This document shows, piece by piece, positions 35,775-45,134 of a stretch of 64,000 nucleotides of DNA. A program made the position numbers and the translations under genes. Source of the stretch: Hymenobacter sediminicola. GTDB lineage: Bacteria; Bacteroidota; Bacteroidia; Cytophagales; Hymenobacteraceae. The stretch is taken from contig NZ_CP060202.1 of assembly GCF_014250515.1 (NCBI RefSeq), positions 3,531,001-3,595,000 of the forward strand, read 5' to 3'. Position 1 is the first letter of the stretch, and each line of letters begins with the position of its first letter. Below the pieces are notes generated by a model. That model worked only from the letters and a program-made list of their open reading frames with translations. It made no database searches and was not told where the DNA came from.

Positions 35775-37658
35775 TTATCGGTACCCGGCCGCCTGCAGCT
35801 GAAACAACTCGGCGTAGCGGCCACCACGAGCCAGCAGCTCTTCGTGGCTCCCAATTTCCACGAATTGCCCGTGCTCAATTACCAGAATCCGGTCGGCCAT
35901 GCGCACGGTGCTAAAGCGGTGGCTGATGAGGATGGCGGTTTTGCCCTGTGTGAGGTCCTTGAAGCGCTGGAACACCTCGTACTCGGCGCGGGCATCAAGG
36001 GCGGCGGTAGGCTCGTCGAGGATGAGCAGCTGAGCGTCGCGCATGTAGGCGCGGCCAAGGGCAATTTTCTGCCATTCGCCGCCGCTCAGGTCTACACCGC
36101 CATTGAAGCGGCGGCCAATCATCTGCTCGTAGCCGCCGGGCAGCTTGGCAATGACGGAATCGGCGAGGCTGAGGTTAGCAGCCTGCTCAATGCGTGGGCG
36201 GTTGTCTTTCTCCTCGATGCGGCCCACGGCCAGGTTCTGGCCCGCTGGCAGCTGGAAGCGTACAAAGTCCTGGAAAATCACCCCTATTTCCTGGCGCAGC
36301 TCGGCGGGGTCGTACTCGCGCAGGTCGTAGCCATCGAGCAGGATGCGGCCTTCGGTGGGGTCGTAGAGGCGGGCCAGTAGTTTGACAAGGGTGGTTTTGC
36401 CAGCACCGTTTTCGCCCACCAGCGCCAACTTCTCGCCGGCCTGCAGCATGAAATTGAGGTTGCGTAATGCCCATTTTTCGGCATTGCGGTACTTGAAGCC
36501 CACGTTTTCAAACTGAAACCCTTGCCGAATGGGCCGGGGGAAGGGTATGGGTCTTTCGCCCGTCAGCTCCTGGCGCACAATGCGCGGCTTGAGGTGGAAG
36601 AAGTCGAAAAAGTCCTGCAGATACAGCGCGCCTTCGGCCACGGTGCTGAAGCGGCTCAGAATGCCTTCGAGCAGGCCCCGCATGCGGGCAAACGAACCGG
36701 CCAAAAACGTGAGCTGCCCAATGCTGACGCGCCCATACACGGCTTGGCTGATAATGTAGACGTAGGCCGCGTAGTAGCCGGCCGCGCCCACCGCCGCGAA
36801 AAAAGCGCCCCAGCCCGCCCGCCGAATCACGAGGTCCTTATTCTTCTGGTAGAACTCATCAGAAAGCAGCTTAAACCGGTCAATCAAGAAGCTGCTGAGC
36901 CCGAAAATCTTCACTTCCTTGGCCGTTTCGTCGGAAGCGCCGGTCTGGCGCAGGTAGTCCAGCTCGCGCCGCTCGGGCGTCCAGCCGTGCACCAGCGAGT
37001 AGCTTCGTTCGTTGAAGTGCGACTCGCCCAGAAAAGCCGGCACCACCGCCAGCAGCAGCAGCCCCAGCAGCCACGGATTGAAGGCCACCAGCCCCACGGC
37101 CAGAAAGCCCATGGTGATGATATCCTGGGCCTGGCTGAGCACCTGGGCCATCAGCACGGTGCGCGAGAGAGTCTGGCGGCGTGCCCGCTCCAGCTTGTCA
37201 TAGAACGCGCTGTCTTCGAACTGGTCGAGGTCCAGCTCGGCGGCGTGCTGCATGAGGCGCACTGATGTCTGATTCGCGAACAGGTCGCCAAGCAGCGAGT
37301 CCAGTAGCGCCACGCCGCGCCCCAGCACATCGGACAGGATAGCGAGGCCAAACTCCAGCGCTACCAGCGTGAGCACCGGGGCCAGAACCCGCTCGGCGGC
37401 CGGCAGGCGGCTAAGCTGCACCACGGCATCGAGAATGAGCTGGGCTACATAGAGCATGGCCACCGGCAGGGCCGCCCGCAGCAGGCGCAACGCTACGTTG
37501 CCGAGCGTGAGGGCCGGGCTGGTCTGCCAGATCAGGCGCAGAAATTCCGGTAGATTTTTGAGGGCCGAAAACCGTTCCCGCACCGTGAGGGCGGGTTTGC
37601 CTTCCGGACGGGGCCGTTTGGCCGAAACGGCATTGAAAAGCGAAGAAAACCAAGACAT
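35775..37658 (-). CDS. ABC exporter, fused permease and ATPase
   Basis: A homodimer-type exporter half of 627 residues from the ATG at 37658. The N-terminal part (to about 345) contains the membrane helices; the C-terminal ATPase has Walker A GENGAGKTT, the signature LSGGEWQK, Walker B LLILDEPTAALD and the H-loop ISHRFST. The cargo (lipid, peptide or drug) cannot be told. The frame is open 27 codons upstream, but without membrane-protein character. Divergent from the serpin gene, with a palindrome in between. Confidence 0.9.
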   Translation of the reverse strand: MSWFSSLFNAVSAKRPRPEGKPALTVRERFSALKNLPEFLRLIWQTSPALTLGNVALRLLRAALPVAMLYVAQLILDAVVQLSRLPAAERVLAPVLTLVALEFGLAILSDVLGRGVALLDSLLGDLFANQTSVRLMQHAAELDLDQFEDSAFYDKLERARRQTLSRTVLMAQVLSQAQDIITMGFLAVGLVAFNPWLLGLLLLAVVPAFLGESHFNERSYSLVHGWTPERRELDYLRQTGASDETAKEVKIFGLSSFLIDRFKLLSDEFYQKNKDLVIRRAGWGAFFAAVGAAGYYAAYVYIISQAVYGRVSIGQLTFLAGSFARMRGLLEGILSRFSTVAEGALYLQDFFDFFHLKPRIVRQELTGERPIPFPRPIRQGFQFENVGFKYRNAEKWALRNLNFMLQAGEKLALVGENGAGKTTLVKLLARLYDPTEGRILLDGYDLREYDPAELRQEIGVIFQDFVRFQLPAGQNLAVGRIEEKDNRPRIEQAANLSLADSVIAKLPGGYEQMIGRRFNGGVDLSGGEWQKIALGRAYMRDAQLLILDEPTAALDARAEYEVFQRFKDLTQGKTAILISHRFSTVRMADRILVIEHGQFVEIGSHEELLARGGRYAELFQLQAAGYR

Positions 37659-37761
37659 ATGGCGGCTATACGGCACACTTCGGGCCGGAGTACACGGGCG
37701 GCCGTTTTGGCAGAACAAACCACCAATAATAACATGCAACCTTTCTTATATACCAGAGCTC

Positions 37762-37782
37762 TTAGAAAGGAAGCCTTTCTAA
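37762..37782. repeat. Perfect 9-bp-arm inverted repeat between ABC exporter and serpin genes
   Basis: TTAGAAAGG, three bases, then its exact complement. It lies 38 bp upstream of the serpin ATG and 103 bp from the exporter start. Position and symmetry suit an operator. Confidence 0.4.
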
Positions 37783-37819
37783 CTTTTCATTGCTTGACTC
37801 CACTTTTACTCGCTTTGCT

Positions 37820-39067
37820 ATGAAACACTTTATTCCTTCCAGAGCCACGCTACTGAGTTTAGCCGGGGCTGCTCTTCTGTTTTCAGCCTGCCAGAAAGAA
37901 GGCACACCCGAAGCCGACCCTGGCAACGAACCAAAAACCCGCCCACTCACGGCGCAGGAAGTCCAGACCCTGAGCAGCACCAACGACTTCGGCTACCGCA
38001 CTTTCGCGGCGCTTCGTACGGGAGCGGGCAGCAGCAATCTATTTATCTCACCGCTGAGTATTTCGGCGGCCCTCACCATGACGTACAACGGTGCCGACGG
38101 CACGACCAAGGACGCTATGCGCCAAACGCTGGGATTTACGGGCCAGACCGACGCGGCCATCAACCAGTCGTTTAAGTCGCTGTTTGAGCTGCTGACTACT
38201 ATTGACCGGACCGTGGAGTTTGCGGCGGCTAACTCTATCTGGCACGGCCAGCAATACACCCTTCAAGCACCTTTCGCGCAGACCAATCAGTTGTATTTCG
38301 ACGCCACGCTGCGGGCGGTAAATTTCAGTGACGTAAGCACTAAAAACGCCATCAACCAGTGGGTGAGCGACAAAACCAAGGCCCGCATTACCAGCATCGT
38401 GGAGCAGACCAACGCCGATGATGTGATGTACCTGATTAATGCCATCTATTTCAAAGGGTCGTGGGCCAAGAAATTTGATAAGACCCTCACGCGAAAATCT
38501 ACTTTCCACAAGGAAGACGGCTCCACGGCTTCTGTAGATTTTATGACGCTCAAAAACGGCTCGTACGGCTACTATGCCGATGCTACCAAACAGGTAATCG
38601 ACCTGCCCTATGGCAACAAGCAGTTCAGCATGACGGTGATAGTACCCAGCGGATCCGCTACCCTGGCCAACGTCAGCAGCCAGCTGACCAGCGCCAACCT
38701 AGATACTTGGCTGGCCGCAGCCACAACCAGCACCTGGGAGCTGCGCATGCCTAAGTTCCGGATGGAATACAAAAAGGAGCTAAGCAGCATCCTGACCCAA
38801 CTGGGTATGGGGGAGGCTTTCACGGAGCGGGCCAACTTCAGCCGAATGCTGCAGAATTCCAGCCAAGGCTTGGCTATCAGCAAAGTGGAGCACAAAACGT
38901 TTTTGGAGGTAGATGAAGAAGGCACCGAAGCAGCAGCTGTTACGTCGGTGGGCGTCGTGACTACCTCTATCCCGCCCACTATTGTCGTTGACCGGCCTTT
39001 TCTGTTTCTGATTCGGGAAAAGTCGTCTAACGCCGTGCTGTTCATGGGGCAGCTAGTACAGCCGTAA
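37820..39067 (+). CDS. Serpin-family serine protease inhibitor, lipoprotein
   Basis: 415 residues. A lipoprotein signal (LFSACQKEG) is followed by a complete serpin fold: [37 protein letters not shown] and the final PFLFLIREK. The reactive-centre hinge reads [15 protein letters not shown], matching the inhibitory pattern with small residues at P12-P9. Counting from the hinge puts Thr at P1 and Ser at P1', which would suit an elastase-like target (inference). Anchored on the envelope it could protect the cell from external or its own proteases. Confidence 0.92.
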   Translation: MKHFIPSRATLLSLAGAALLFSACQKEGTPEADPGNEPKTRPLTAQEVQTLSSTNDFGYRTFAALRTGAGSSNLFISPLSISAALTMTYNGADGTTKDAMRQTLGFTGQTDAAINQSFKSLFELLTTIDRTVEFAAANSIWHGQQYTLQAPFAQTNQLYFDATLRAVNFSDVSTKNAINQWVSDKTKARITSIVEQTNADDVMYLINAIYFKGSWAKKFDKTLTRKSTFHKEDGSTASVDFMTLKNGSYGYYADATKQVIDLPYGNKQFSMTVIVPSGSATLANVSSQLTSANLDTWLAAATTSTWELRMPKFRMEYKKELSSILTQLGMGEAFTERANFSRMLQNSSQGLAISKVEHKTFLEVDEEGTEAAAVTSVGVVTTSIPPTIVVDRPFLFLIREKSSNAVLFMGQLVQP

Positions 39068-39079
39068 ATGCTACGTACC

Positions 39080-39141
39080 AAAAAAGTCGGGTAGCTGCAC
39101 TTACGTCTGTTGCAGCAGGCGAATAGCCGCCCGGCTTTTTT
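39080..39141 (+). terminator. Terminator of the serpin gene
   Basis: AAAAAAGTCGGG (39080-39091) pairs with CCCGGCTTTTTT (39130-39141), with one G-T pair. An inner TAGCTGCA/TGCAGCA stem is also possible. Confidence 0.7.
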
Positions 39142-39158
39142 GTAGCGCCCCGCTTGGC

Positions 39159-39419
39159 TCAGCGGTTCATAATCTTGCCTTGGTTGTCCCAGTGGCTGGA
39201 CCGCACTTCCTGGCTGCCGGGCTCGCGCTTGATAGTACGCGTGAACCGCTCACCGGAAATGGCCCCATCGGGGCGGCGCCGGCCGAAAAACAGCGTCATA
39301 GGCTCGCCTTCCCTATTGGTCAGAAAGGTGATGTCGTAGCCTTTGAATACATCGTCGATTCGCGCTGAAGGCTCATACAGCTTACTCAGCTTCTTGTCTA
39401 ATTCAGGGTGGAGCGGCAT
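39159..39419 (-). CDS. Small hypothetical protein
   Basis: 86 residues from the ATG at 39419. Charged and cytoplasmic in character, with DVFKGYDITFLTNREGEP and MTLFFGRRRPDGAISGERF. No motif recognised. A start 12 codons earlier is possible. Lies between the serpin terminator and the catalase terminator. Confidence 0.55.
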   Translation of the reverse strand: MPLHPELDKKLSKLYEPSARIDDVFKGYDITFLTNREGEPMTLFFGRRRPDGAISGERFTRTIKREPGSQEVRSSHWDNQGKIMNR

Positions 39420-39525
39420 GATGCGGCAAGGTTGGTGCAGGCTTTCGTACGGCACCCTGTAGGCGTAGGATATTGTCGGGCTTTGCTCTCACGACGGTTC
39501 AACAGCCTGTTTTGACCATCTCACC

Positions 39526-39573
39526 AAACACACAAAAGCCCCGACTCATATGAGTTGGGGCTTTTGTGTGTTT
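39526..39573 (-). terminator. 24-bp hairpin terminator of the catalase gene
   Basis: Arms 39526-39549 and 39550-39573 pair throughout with one G-T pair; the turn is inside the stem (ACTCAT/ATGAGT). Lies 20 bp past the catalase stop on the minus strand. Confidence 0.8.
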
Positions 39574-39592
39574 GTACGGGTTTCCGGTAATG

Positions 39593-41278
39593 CTAGTAAG
39601 GCTGGGCGTTGTGCGCCGTGGCTTCGGCCTGTTCCACAGCGGCGGCAGCTTTGCCTTCGTTGTACTGGTTGCCTCCTTCGGCCGTTTTACCGGCGCGGGC
39701 GGCTTTCAGGCCTTCGGCCAAGCGGTTGCCCCAGTCTGGGTCACAGTTGGTGCAGAGTTCCACCATCTTGTCGCTCACCTTATGGTCAGCATCAGCCAGG
39801 GCGCCTACCATGTTATTGATGAGGTCGTCCCGTTCCCAGTCTTCGTGCAAGCGGTACCGCTCGCCGGCCTGCTTGAAGTTGTTTTGCCGGTCAATGGTCT
39901 GGCGGATGAGGCGGCCCGTGTACTCCGGCGTGTGGTCTGGAGCAGAGCGGGGCGCTTCTTTCAGGCCGTTGAGGCTGCTCGGTTCGTAGTTGATGTGATT
40001 GTTCTGGCCAGGCGCCGTGTCTACGTGGTACGCCATCTGGCCGTCGCGCTGGTTAGTAGCCACATGTTTTTTCGGCGCGTTGATGGGCAGTTGCAGGTAG
40101 TTGGTGCCCACCCGGTAGCGTTGCGTATCGGAGTAGGAGAATGTACGGCCCTGCAGCATCTTGTCGTCGGAGAAGTCAAGGCCATCGACCAGAACACCCG
40201 TGCCAAATGCCACCTGCTCTACCTCCGCGAAGTAGTTTTCGGGGTTTTTGTTCAGTGTCATCTTGCCTACCGGCAGGAACGGAAACTGGTCTTCCGGCCA
40301 GATTTTGGTGTCATCCAGCGGATCAAAATCCAACTCAGGATGCTCCCCGTCGGACATTATCTGCACACACAACTCCCACTGCGGGAAGTTGCCGGCTTTG
40401 ATGTTGTCGAATAGGTCCTGGGTGGCGTGGTTGAAGTTTTTACCCTGGATGGTTTCGGCTTCCGATGCTGTCAGGTTTTTGATGCCCTGCAGCGGCTCCC
40501 AATGGTACTTCACCAGCACGGCCTCGCCGGCGGCATTCACCCACTTATAGGTATTCACGCCCGAGCCCTGCATCTGGCGGTAGTTGGCCGGAATACCCCA
40601 GGGCGAAAACAGGAAGCTAACCATATGCATAGCTTCCGGCGTGTTGCAGATGAAGTCGAAAATACGCTCCCCGCTCTGGCGGTTGGTTACCGGGTCCGGC
40701 TTCTGCGAGTGAATCAGGTCCGGAAACTTCATGGCGTCCCGGATGAAGAACACCTTCAGGTTGTTGCCTACTAGGTCCCAGTTGCCATCTTCGGTGTAGA
40801 ATTTCACCGCAAAGCCGCGTGGGTCGCGCAGAGTTTCCGGCGAGTGGCCGCCATGGCCTACTGTGCTGAAGCGCACGAACACCGGCGTCTCCTTGCCGGC
40901 TGTATTGAAGAGCTTGGCACGAGTATATTTCTCAATGGGCTCGTTACCTACTTTGCCATAGGCCTCAAACACGCCGTGCGCGCCTGCACCGCGAGCATGC
41001 ACCACCCGTTCCGGCACCCGTTCCCGGTCGAAATGGCTGATTTTTTCCAAGAAGGCATACTGCTCCAGCGTGGCCGGGCCGCGGCTGCCCACGGTGCGCA
41101 GGTTCTGGTTGTTGGTCAGCGGATGTCCCTGGCGCGTGGTTAGGGTCTGGCCATTCTCGCCGTCGGCGGTGCGCTGGTCTACGGAGCTGCCCGCGCCCGT
41201 GACGGCCGTGCCGGTACCGTTGCCGGAAGGGGCAGCGCCGTTTGCACCGTTCTGTCCTGTATTTTGGTCTTGTGCCAT
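39593..41278 (-). CDS. Haem catalase
   Basis: Dismutates hydrogen peroxide. 561 residues from the ATG at 41278; an in-frame ATG 30 codons earlier is less likely. After an N-terminal tail of about 50 residues rich in Gly, Asn and Thr come the catalase landmarks: [12 protein letters not shown] (distal His), [11 protein letters not shown], the distal Asn region [13 protein letters not shown], and the haem-ligand Tyr in [11 protein letters not shown]. The C-terminal extension is short, so this is a small-subunit clade enzyme. Monocistronic with its own terminator. Confidence 0.93.
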   Translation of the reverse strand: MAQDQNTGQNGANGAAPSGNGTGTAVTGAGSSVDQRTADGENGQTLTTRQGHPLTNNQNLRTVGSRGPATLEQYAFLEKISHFDRERVPERVVHARGAGAHGVFEAYGKVGNEPIEKYTRAKLFNTAGKETPVFVRFSTVGHGGHSPETLRDPRGFAVKFYTEDGNWDLVGNNLKVFFIRDAMKFPDLIHSQKPDPVTNRQSGERIFDFICNTPEAMHMVSFLFSPWGIPANYRQMQGSGVNTYKWVNAAGEAVLVKYHWEPLQGIKNLTASEAETIQGKNFNHATQDLFDNIKAGNFPQWELCVQIMSDGEHPELDFDPLDDTKIWPEDQFPFLPVGKMTLNKNPENYFAEVEQVAFGTGVLVDGLDFSDDKMLQGRTFSYSDTQRYRVGTNYLQLPINAPKKHVATNQRDGQMAYHVDTAPGQNNHINYEPSSLNGLKEAPRSAPDHTPEYTGRLIRQTIDRQNNFKQAGERYRLHEDWERDDLINNMVGALADADHKVSDKMVELCTNCDPDWGNRLAEGLKAARAGKTAEGGNQYNEGKAAAAVEQAEATAHNAQPY

Positions 41279-41490
41279 GGCTACGAATAGTTTTAGAGGT
41301 TGCGTGACTAAAGTACCGCGTTGAGAGGTCGGCTGTTCGGAATGCAGCTTACAAAATTTGGGGTTCATGGAGAAGCTACTACCTCACAATGGAAGGCTGC
41401 AGCGTGCCCACCTCAACTCATGAACAGGGTTGCGGCGCTAATGATTCGGGAATAAGGGCAGTTGTTCTGGCCTTGCCCAGCCACGCTGGC

Positions 41491-41498
41491 TACCTTTG
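41491..41498 (+). promoter_or_regulatory. Candidate -7 element (TACCTTTG) of the MFS gene
   Basis: An exact TAnnTTTG match ending 6 bases before the ATG at 41505. A TTG 15 bases upstream is a weak -33 candidate. The transcript would be nearly leaderless. Confidence 0.4.
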
Positions 41499-41504
41499 TG
41501 GCCC

Positions 41505-42698
41505 ATGCCCGCTACCACTACTACCCGTACCTACAGCGCCGGCTTCTGGCTGATGTGCCTGTCGTCGTTCTTCTTTTTCATGAGTTTTAATATGCTGCTG
41601 CCCGAGCTGCCCGCGTACCTCACGCGGCTGGGCGGCGGCGAGTACAAGGGCTTTATCATTGCCCTTTTCACGCTCACAGCAGGTATTTCGCGGCCCTTCA
41701 GCGGCAAGCTGGCCGATACCGTGGGGCGGATTCCGGTGATGGTGTTCGGCTCGCTGGTGTGCTTTATCTGCGGCTTCTTCTACCCTTGGACTACCACCGT
41801 GGCAGGCTTTCTGGGGCTGCGGCTGCTGCACGGCTTTAGCACGGGGTTTAAGCCTACCGGCACTGCTGCCTTCATTGCCGACATCATTCCGCTGGAGCGC
41901 CGCGGCGAGGCCATGGGCCTGCTGGGCGTGGCTGGCTCACTGGGTATGGCGGCCGGGCCGGCTGTGGGGCCGCTCATTACGGCGGCATTTTCCCTCAACA
42001 CCCTGTTCTACTGTTCTTCGGGGCTGGCGCTGCTGAGCCTAGCTGTGCAGGGTACCATGACCGAAACCCTACCGCAGGCGCAGCGCCAGAAGTTCAGCTG
42101 GAGCCTACTGCGCCTCAACTGGGGCGAGATTTTGGAACCGCAGGTATTGGCTCCGGCTGTCGTGACGTTGCTGTGCCTGTTTCCGTTTGGCGCCATCCTG
42201 ACCGTAGTGCCCGACCAGAGCGAGGCGCTGGGCTTGGCCGACCACAGCAAGGGCCTGTTTTATACCTGCTACACGCTGGCCTCGCTGGTGGTGCGTCTGC
42301 TGGCTGGCCGCGCTTCCGACACGTATGGCCGGGTGCCCGTTCTACGCCTGTCCACGGCCCTCATGGTAGTGTCATTGGGCATCCTGATGCTGGCAGACCA
42401 GTCGGTGCCGCTGTTTTTGGGCTCAGCGGTACTATTCGGGCTGGCTACTGGCCTCAACTCCCCTACCCTCTACGCCTGGACCATCGACCTAAGCCACCCC
42501 GAGCGACGCGGGCGGGCGGTGGCCACCATGTACATTGCTCTGGAAGTTGGCATCGGGCTGGGGGCCCTGCTGGGCGGCTGGCTCTTCAGCAACCAGATTG
42601 CGCGCCTTCCCTACGTGCATGGCCTGAGCATGGCCCTGACGCTGGTGGCCCTGGTGTATCTGTTGGTGGGTGTGCGGGCGAAGCAGCCGGCAGCATAA
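41505..42698 (+). CDS. MFS transporter
   Basis: A 397-residue major facilitator with 12 hydrophobic helices. The MFS loop motif between helices 2 and 3 is GKLADTVGRIPVM, repeated as GRASDTYGRVPVL in the second half, and the helix 5 region has GVAGSLGMAAGPAVGP, common in drug/H+ antiporters. The substrate is not known. The ATG at 41505 is chosen over a TTG three codons earlier. Confidence 0.88.
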   Translation: MPATTTTRTYSAGFWLMCLSSFFFFMSFNMLLPELPAYLTRLGGGEYKGFIIALFTLTAGISRPFSGKLADTVGRIPVMVFGSLVCFICGFFYPWTTTVAGFLGLRLLHGFSTGFKPTGTAAFIADIIPLERRGEAMGLLGVAGSLGMAAGPAVGPLITAAFSLNTLFYCSSGLALLSLAVQGTMTETLPQAQRQKFSWSLLRLNWGEILEPQVLAPAVVTLLCLFPFGAILTVVPDQSEALGLADHSKGLFYTCYTLASLVVRLLAGRASDTYGRVPVLRLSTALMVVSLGILMLADQSVPLFLGSAVLFGLATGLNSPTLYAWTIDLSHPERRGRAVATMYIALEVGIGLGALLGGWLFSNQIARLPYVHGLSMALTLVALVYLLVGVRAKQPAA

Positions 42699-42726
42699 GC
42701 CTCGAAAGCAGAATGGCTGCTTGTAG

Positions 42727-42891
42727 ACTACACAGTTTCGCAGCCCACTCACTCCCGAAACCGTGCAAATGCTGGCTAGGCTCCAACTCAACAAAGTGGA
42801 GTACAGTCCAGATGAGTATGCTGCTCTGCGTGAACTGCATCAGCGGGCGGCGGCTAAGTGCGCTGAAATGCTGGTGGTGACCCGGAAGTAG
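42727..42891 (+). pseudogene. C-terminal remnant of a DUF3857/transglutaminase-like protein
   Basis: A frame of 54 codons runs from a stop (42724-42726) to TAG at 42889-42891. Its end, YAALRELHQRAAAKCAEML with VVTRK, aligns with the end of the next gene product, YADLREFYRLVVAKQAEQI with VLKKK. The rest of such a protein (some 650 residues) is absent and the MFS gene sits directly upstream. The likeliest reading is the tail of a deleted third paralogue. A real 41-residue protein from the ATG at 42769 is the alternative. Confidence 0.55.
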
Positions 42892-43075
42892 CCAAACTTC
42901 ATTTTTTCTTCATACTGGTATATGCCGATATAGAAAAAGTGCTGACCTTTATACTTCCGTAATTCTGCATGTGCCACATCCGGCATATTTCGTCGCCTAT
43001 TTATCTTCTTTTCCCAGCTTTTGGCGGGGACCAGTCGCTTTTCAACTGGTTTTTTACATCCCTCTCAACTTACTT

Positions 43076-45130
43076 ATGACAACACCTGTACTCTGCCGGC
43101 TAAGCCTGCTGGCTGTACTGGCCTGTGCCTCTACTTCGGCACTTGCCCAAACGGATCCTATCAAATTCGGCAAGCCGGATGCCAAGGACTTTGAAGCCAA
43201 AAACTTCGTGGCGGACAGCGCGGCTGAGGCCGTGGTGCTGTGCGACTATGGCCGTTCCCGCTTCGAGTATGCTGACGGTGATTTTCGGGTTGTGTTTGAC
43301 CGGATTACGCGCATCAAAATCCTGAAGAAATCCGGCTACGACTGGGCAACGGTGAAAGTGCCGCTTTACCATCAGGCCGGCCGTGAAGAGAAGCTGCTGA
43401 ACCTGCGCGGCTATACTTACAACCTGGTAAACGGTCAGATTGCGAAAGAGAAATTCGACGATGCTACTACCTTCCGGGAAGAAGCCAACAGCAACGTGAC
43501 GATGCGCAAATTCACGCTGCCCAACGTGCGCGAAGGAGCCGTTATTGAATACGCCTACACCGTCCAGTCTGATTTCACTTTCAACTTCCAGGATTGGCAG
43601 TTTCAGGAATCTATTCCGGTGCGCTGGAGCGAGTATCGGGCCTCTATTCCGGCGTATTTCGACTACAAAATTCTGATGCAGGGCTACGTTCCACTGGCAG
43701 TGGCAGAGCACGCTGAGGGCTCGATGCAGGCGACGGTACGGCAGGAAGGTGGCTACGCGGGCGGTGGCTTCAACACGCAACGCGTAGCGGGCTCGGCTTC
43801 CTCAGTTGTGCTGCCCCTGAAAACGCACCGCTGGGCTGCGCAGAACGTGCCAGCTTTCCGGGATGAACCCTTCATGACTTCGTCGCGGGACTATGTTTCC
43901 CGCCTCGACTTCGAGCTTGCCGGCGTGCAGTGGGAAGGCCAGCCGTACCGGCCGGTGTCCGACTCGTGGGAGAAAATCAACGATGACCTGCTGGCTGACG
44001 AGAATTTTGGCGCCCAACTCAAGCGAGGCGGCTTCCTGAAAGACCAACTGACGCCGCTACTGGCCAAAACCACCGACCCCGCCGCCCGCATTGCAGCCGT
44101 GCACGACCTAGTGCGCAAATCAGTGAAGTACAACGGGCGCGACTGGTACTATACTAGCACCTCGCTGCGCAAGGCCTACGACCAGCACCGTGGCAACGCG
44201 GCGGATGTAAATCTGCTGCTGATTGCGGCGTTGCGGGAGGCTGGCTTCCAGGCAAATCCGGTACTGCTGAGCACCCGCGACCATGGTTTCGTGAACCAGG
44301 AATTTATGCCGCTGCTTTCACGCTTCAACTACGTAGTAGCACACGTTGCACTGCCGGAAGGCAAAGAAATGCTGCTGGATGCCACCGAAGAGTTGGTTCC
44401 GTGCGGCATGCTGCCCACGCGCTGCCTCAACAATGTAGGACGCCTTATCATGCCCAAGTCAGCTGATTCCCGCTGGATCAGTCTGGTTCCGCAGCAGCGT
44501 CTTACCGAGTACCAGCAGATCCAACTGACGCTGGACGACAAAGGCGGCTACACGGGCAAGATCCACTCGGAGCACGGCGGCTACGCTGGCCTGGCCCAGC
44601 GCGACCGGCTGCGCGAAAAAGGCGAAAAGAAATATGTGGAAGAAATGCTGCAAGGCCGCGAAGGCTGGAATGTGAGCAAGTATCAGTTTGCGCAACGCGA
44701 CGCCCTCGACAAGCCCCTGGCCTTCGACTATGAGGTGAACGTGGCGGGCAGCGACGCCCAGGCGGGCATGCTGTATCTGCGCCCGCTGCAGCATTTCGGC
44801 AACAGCAAAAACCCGTTTGTGCACGAAAATCGCCAGTTCCCCGTGGACTTCGGCTGCCTCGTGGATGAAACCCTGGTGATGACCCTAACCTTGCCAGCCG
44901 GCTATGAAGTAGAGGAGCTTCCTAAACCGGCCGCCGTAACGCTGCCGGACAATGGTGGCCGCTTCATGTACCAAGTGCAGCCTGGTGCCAATGGCACGCT
45001 GCAGCTGGTGAGCCGGCTTAGCCTGAGCCGGCCCGTGTACTCGGCAGAATCTTATGCGGATCTGCGCGAATTCTACCGCTTGGTAGTGGCCAAGCAGGCG
45101 GAACAGATTGTGTTAAAAAAGAAATCCTAA
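43076..45130 (+). CDS. DUF3857 and transglutaminase-like domain exported protein
   Basis: 685 residues from the ATG at 43076 with a signal peptide ending ALAQT. The N-terminal half is DUF3857 (FRVVFDRITRIKILKKSGYD; EGAVIEYAYTV); the middle is a transglutaminase-like domain (VHDLVRKSVKYNGRDWYY; NAADVNLLLIAALREAGF; HVALPEGKEMLLDATEE). The catalytic Cys normally found in the GDCxD-like motif appears to be replaced (RGNAADVN), so enzyme activity is doubtful, though His and Asp are retained. Common in Bacteroidota without a fixed role. 4 bp gap to the next paralogue: one operon. Confidence 0.82.
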   Translation: MTTPVLCRLSLLAVLACASTSALAQTDPIKFGKPDAKDFEAKNFVADSAAEAVVLCDYGRSRFEYADGDFRVVFDRITRIKILKKSGYDWATVKVPLYHQAGREEKLLNLRGYTYNLVNGQIAKEKFDDATTFREEANSNVTMRKFTLPNVREGAVIEYAYTVQSDFTFNFQDWQFQESIPVRWSEYRASIPAYFDYKILMQGYVPLAVAEHAEGSMQATVRQEGGYAGGGFNTQRVAGSASSVVLPLKTHRWAAQNVPAFRDEPFMTSSRDYVSRLDFELAGVQWEGQPYRPVSDSWEKINDDLLADENFGAQLKRGGFLKDQLTPLLAKTTDPAARIAAVHDLVRKSVKYNGRDWYYTSTSLRKAYDQHRGNAADVNLLLIAALREAGFQANPVLLSTRDHGFVNQEFMPLLSRFNYVVAHVALPEGKEMLLDATEELVPCGMLPTRCLNNVGRLIMPKSADSRWISLVPQQRLTEYQQIQLTLDDKGGYTGKIHSEHGGYAGLAQRDRLREKGEKKYVEEMLQGREGWNVSKYQFAQRDALDKPLAFDYEVNVAGSDAQAGMLYLRPLQHFGNSKNPFVHENRQFPVDFGCLVDETLVMTLTLPAGYEVEELPKPAAVTLPDNGGRFMYQVQPGANGTLQLVSRLSLSRPVYSAESYADLREFYRLVVAKQAEQIVLKKKS

Positions 45131-45134
45131 GTCT

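Noticed and set aside
35514..36380. A 288-codon plus-strand frame across the GNAT and ABC exporter genes
   Set aside because: It runs antisense to two genes with clear motifs (GNAT loop, Walker A and B, signature) and shows no motif itself.
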